From the NCBI RefSeq assembly GCF_047238185.1, contig NZ_JBDFMI010000001.1:2604001-2668000 (forward strand): 64,000 bases of DNA. Direction: 5' to 3'. The translations under genes were made by a program, and so were the position numbers. The notes under the pieces were generated by a model. The model was not told where the DNA came from, did not search any database, and saw only the letters and a list, made by a program, of their open reading frames with translations. This DNA is from Bacillus_AD sp047238185 (GTDB taxonomy: Bacteria > Bacillota > Bacilli > Bacillales > DSM-1321). Positions 62,200-64,000 of the stretch are shown one piece after another; the stretch's first letter is position 1, and each line of letters starts with the position of its first letter.

Positions 62200-62252
62200 C
62201 CAGGCAATCCCAGCCGCGGCTCTAATTGGCGCCTTAGTGCTTCAAATCCAAG

Positions 62253-62288
62253 TAAAAAAAGGGCTTCCTGCGAAGCCCCTCTTTTTCC
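62253..62288. terminator. terminator of the facing GNAT gene
   Basis: GGGCTTC-4 bases-GAAGCCC with a seven-T run on the reverse strand and CTCTTTTT on the forward strand. Confidence 0.8.
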
Positions 62289-62309
62289 CACAGCCAATTT
62301 TGACCTGCC

Positions 62310-62768
62310 CTACGATTTCAACTCTAACTCCAATTCAGTTAAATAGACGCCATTCCCAATTGGATGCTGATTTACTTCTTTGAATCCATGCTTTTTATAT
62401 AAAGCGAGGGCAGGAATGTTGCGGGAACCTGTAGAAACTATGATACACTGCTCCCCTGCTAAATTCTCCAGAAAAAAGCAGAGGATTTTTTGCCCGATTC
62501 CTTTGCGGAAATAATCAGGATGGACGACAAGAGAACAAATGCGCAGCTTTCTGTCCTCCTGTCCATAAGAAATGAAGCCGGCCATTTTATCTTCCTGAAA
62601 AAAGGCTGTATAGGTGTCTTCACTTTGCTGAATTGTTCGGGCTGTCTGCTTTAGCGCGGGAATATCATGGCAACCGATCAATTCTGCTTCCACCCTATAT
62701 GCAGGCAGTTGGATGGACAACAACTCTTCCGCAATATGAACCTGCCTGTGATCCACTTTTTTAATCAT
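62310..62768 (-). CDS. GNAT family N-acetyltransferase
   Basis: 152 aa from ATG 62768, 8 bases after AGAGG; an ATG nine codons upstream has no binding site. The acetyl-CoA loop VVHPDYFRKGIGQKILCFFL and STGSRNIPALALYKKHGF are typical of GNAT enzymes such as PhnO/YobR-like ones. Acceptor unknown. Confidence 0.88.
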   Translation of the reverse strand: MIKKVDHRQVHIAEELLSIQLPAYRVEAELIGCHDIPALKQTARTIQQSEDTYTAFFQEDKMAGFISYGQEDRKLRICSLVVHPDYFRKGIGQKILCFFLENLAGEQCIIVSTGSRNIPALALYKKHGFKEVNQHPIGNGVYLTELELELKS

Positions 62769-62863
62769 CTTTTTCGCCTCTTCCCTTTTTATCATACAGA
62801 AAAAGTGCCATAAGAAAAACCTTTCAATAGTATGAAAGGTTCTAGATTAATAGACGGGGCTTT

Positions 62864-63262
62864 TTACAGCCTTCGCTTTTTCTTTTGCTTCCTGAAATAA
62901 CGGGTCACGTCTCTGACTATAAGCTGCATAATAATATATATGGCAGCTGTTTTCAATACTACCCCTTGGACATCCATATATAGAAAATTTTCTGTACTGC
63001 CCCCGAACGGAAAAAAGTGAATGGCAAGACACGATAGAACAGCCATCAACAATTGCACTGGCAATACAAATTTCAATTTGATCCCGCTTGAAAGAATGCC
63101 TGTTACGAGCGTACAAACAAAAGGCAGCCAAAGCAAGGTAAGAGCCATTGAATAAAAATACCCATTTTCAATATTCAAATAATATAACTTATTATCCAGA
63201 AGGAATATCAAATAAGGAACAGGCAATATTGATAATACAAGCCAAATAATTTTGCTTCCCAT
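62864..63262 (-). CDS. four-span membrane protein of unknown function
   Basis: 132 aa from ATG 63262 with AAGGAAGGG upstream. Four hydrophobic segments (IIWLVLSILPVPYLIFLL; YSMALTLLWLPFVCTLVTG; FVLPVQLLMAVLSCLAIHF; GVVLKTAAIYIIMQLIV) and a basic tail RYFRKQKKKRRL. No family recognised. Confidence 0.6.
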   Translation of the reverse strand: MGSKIIWLVLSILPVPYLIFLLDNKLYYLNIENGYFYSMALTLLWLPFVCTLVTGILSSGIKLKFVLPVQLLMAVLSCLAIHFFPFGGSTENFLYMDVQGVVLKTAAIYIIMQLIVRDVTRYFRKQKKKRRL

Positions 63263-63466
63263 GCAAAGCCCTTCCTTCACTCTTTGTCTCTAACAATAAT
63301 ATAGCAGATTCCAAATCAGTGTTTGTGAATATGAACGATTCTTCAAGAAACGTTCCTTCGGTCCCCACGATTTTTTCACCAACACCTTTTTTCCATAACC
63401 GCATACACATAAAGAATATATAATCCTCGAAAATACCTATGGTCTCTTTACTCGGAGGCGGATAAA

Positions 63467-64000
63467 ATGGCCCTCGAAACAGATTTGCAAATTAAGTTCG
63501 GAACGATCCTTTCTTCTGCAGGTTCGATAGTCACGGCGATTGCTGCAACCCCTTCATTCTCCTTCACAAATAACCAAATCAACGGATTGAACCTAGCAGG
63601 GAACGTAATGCAAGCAGGAGGAAACGGCCTAGTCGCAGATACAGAGACTGAGGTACTTCCCGCCGCTTCCGATTTATTGAAGGCTGCTGGCAATATTGTG
63701 ATAATCAGCGGGCTTTTTGGCTTTATCGAACAAATAAAACAACAAAGGCTGTTCATAACGGGCAATTGGCTTCAGGCTGAAGGGGGATTCCTTGCTGCCT
63801 TTACCACTCCAATTGACCTCAGCCCGAAAGTCAAATCGTTTGTTGTTACCGGAAATCTCCTTCAAGGGATTGGGAATTCACTACAGGCTTTAGGAATAGC
63901 AGATAACCTGGAAGATCTGATTGATTCTGCTGCCCAATTCCCCCACTTTGATTACACCTATAACTCTATGAGTTCTCCACCCAATTCCAAGGGGATATCT
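63467..64000 (+). CDS. glycine-repeat protein, DUF6944-like (C-terminus outside window)
   Basis: ATG 63467 with CGGAGGCGG upstream opens a frame that runs off the right edge (178 codons seen). It holds repeats of the same kind as the 18028 protein: LAGNVMQAGGNGLVA, ITGNWLQAEGGFLAAF and VTGNLLQGIGNSLQALG. Upstream, CATACACATA near 63400 resembles a sporulation-sigma -10 box, weak evidence only. Probably DUF6944-like; function unknown. Confidence 0.7.
   Translation, partial: MALETDLQIKFGTILSSAGSIVTAIAATPSFSFTNNQINGLNLAGNVMQAGGNGLVADTETEVLPAASDLLKAAGNIVIISGLFGFIEQIKQQRLFITGNWLQAEGGFLAAFTTPIDLSPKVKSFVVTGNLLQGIGNSLQALGIADNLEDLIDSAAQFPHFDYTYNSMSSPPNSKGIS

Noticed and set aside
1..64000. tRNA, rRNA, CRISPR array, prophage or toxin-antitoxin module
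   Set aside because: No cloverleaf, rRNA signature, regular repeat-spacer array, phage structural gene or paired toxin/antitoxin genes were recognised.

Overview
The window looks like chromosomal DNA from a member of the Bacillaceae (low-to-mid G+C, spore-forming Firmicute). The evidence is an rbsRKDACB operon in the Bacillus order with a cre-type operator, two T-box leaders (tyrS and trpS), a csbD gene behind a textbook sigma-B promoter, a sporulenol-synthase-type cyclase, strong AGGAGG-type ribosome binding sites and frequent TTG/GTG starts. I see no rRNA, tRNA, CRISPR array, phage module or intact insertion sequence. The species cannot be fixed from the sequence alone.

Layout. 0-9 kb: a CoxG-like SRPBCC gene cut by the window edge, a C39-like peptidase, ppx-ppk (polyphosphate turnover), a Tyr-rich protein of unknown role, a divergent second DNA sliding clamp and the NAD(P)HX repair enzyme. 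8.8-14.6 kb: the complete ribose uptake operon under RbsR. 14.7-21.7 kb: small envelope and hypothetical proteins, a free-standing DnaB/DnaD-type domain with a 53-aa neighbour, an SH3 protein, a glycine-repeat protein, a PAP2 phosphatase and a cation efflux protein. 21.9-25.4 kb: an A+T-rich segment with a membrane protein of odd C-terminus and an MMPL exporter, probably acquired. 25.4-35.2 kb: DUF1801, two SDR enzymes with a divergent LysR regulator, a lipoprotein, a dienelactone-hydrolase-like protein, a second methionine aminopeptidase and a MarR/MFS efflux pair. 35.2-45 kb: DNA glycosylase, YhdT-PanF pantothenate uptake, lipid kinase, CsbD, acetyltransferases, T-box-tyrS and an AI-2E family protein. 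45-51 kb: squalene-hopene/sporulenol cyclase, nucleotidyltransferase, small zinc-ribbon protein, Nudix, SRPBCC-ArsR operon, and a methyltransferase with a terminator in its leader. 51.3-55.5 kb: sucrose PTS operon (scrA-scrB) with scrR. 55.5-64 kb: methyltransferase, several GNATs, T-box-trpS, a frameshifted peptidase E, a phosphatase, a CrcB pair and, at the right edge, a second glycine-repeat protein.

How parts work together. Ribose is taken up by RbsABC, handled by RbsD and phosphorylated by RbsK; one 14-bp site over the predicted start point fits both CcpA and RbsR. Sucrose is taken up and phosphorylated by ScrA and cleaved by ScrB, with three LacI-type operators in front of scrA. The MarR, ArsR and LysR regulators each have a repeated or palindromic candidate operator next to the gene they probably control. 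The least expected items are the second sliding clamp, the orphan DnaB-type domain, the methyltransferase leader and the two glycine-repeat proteins.
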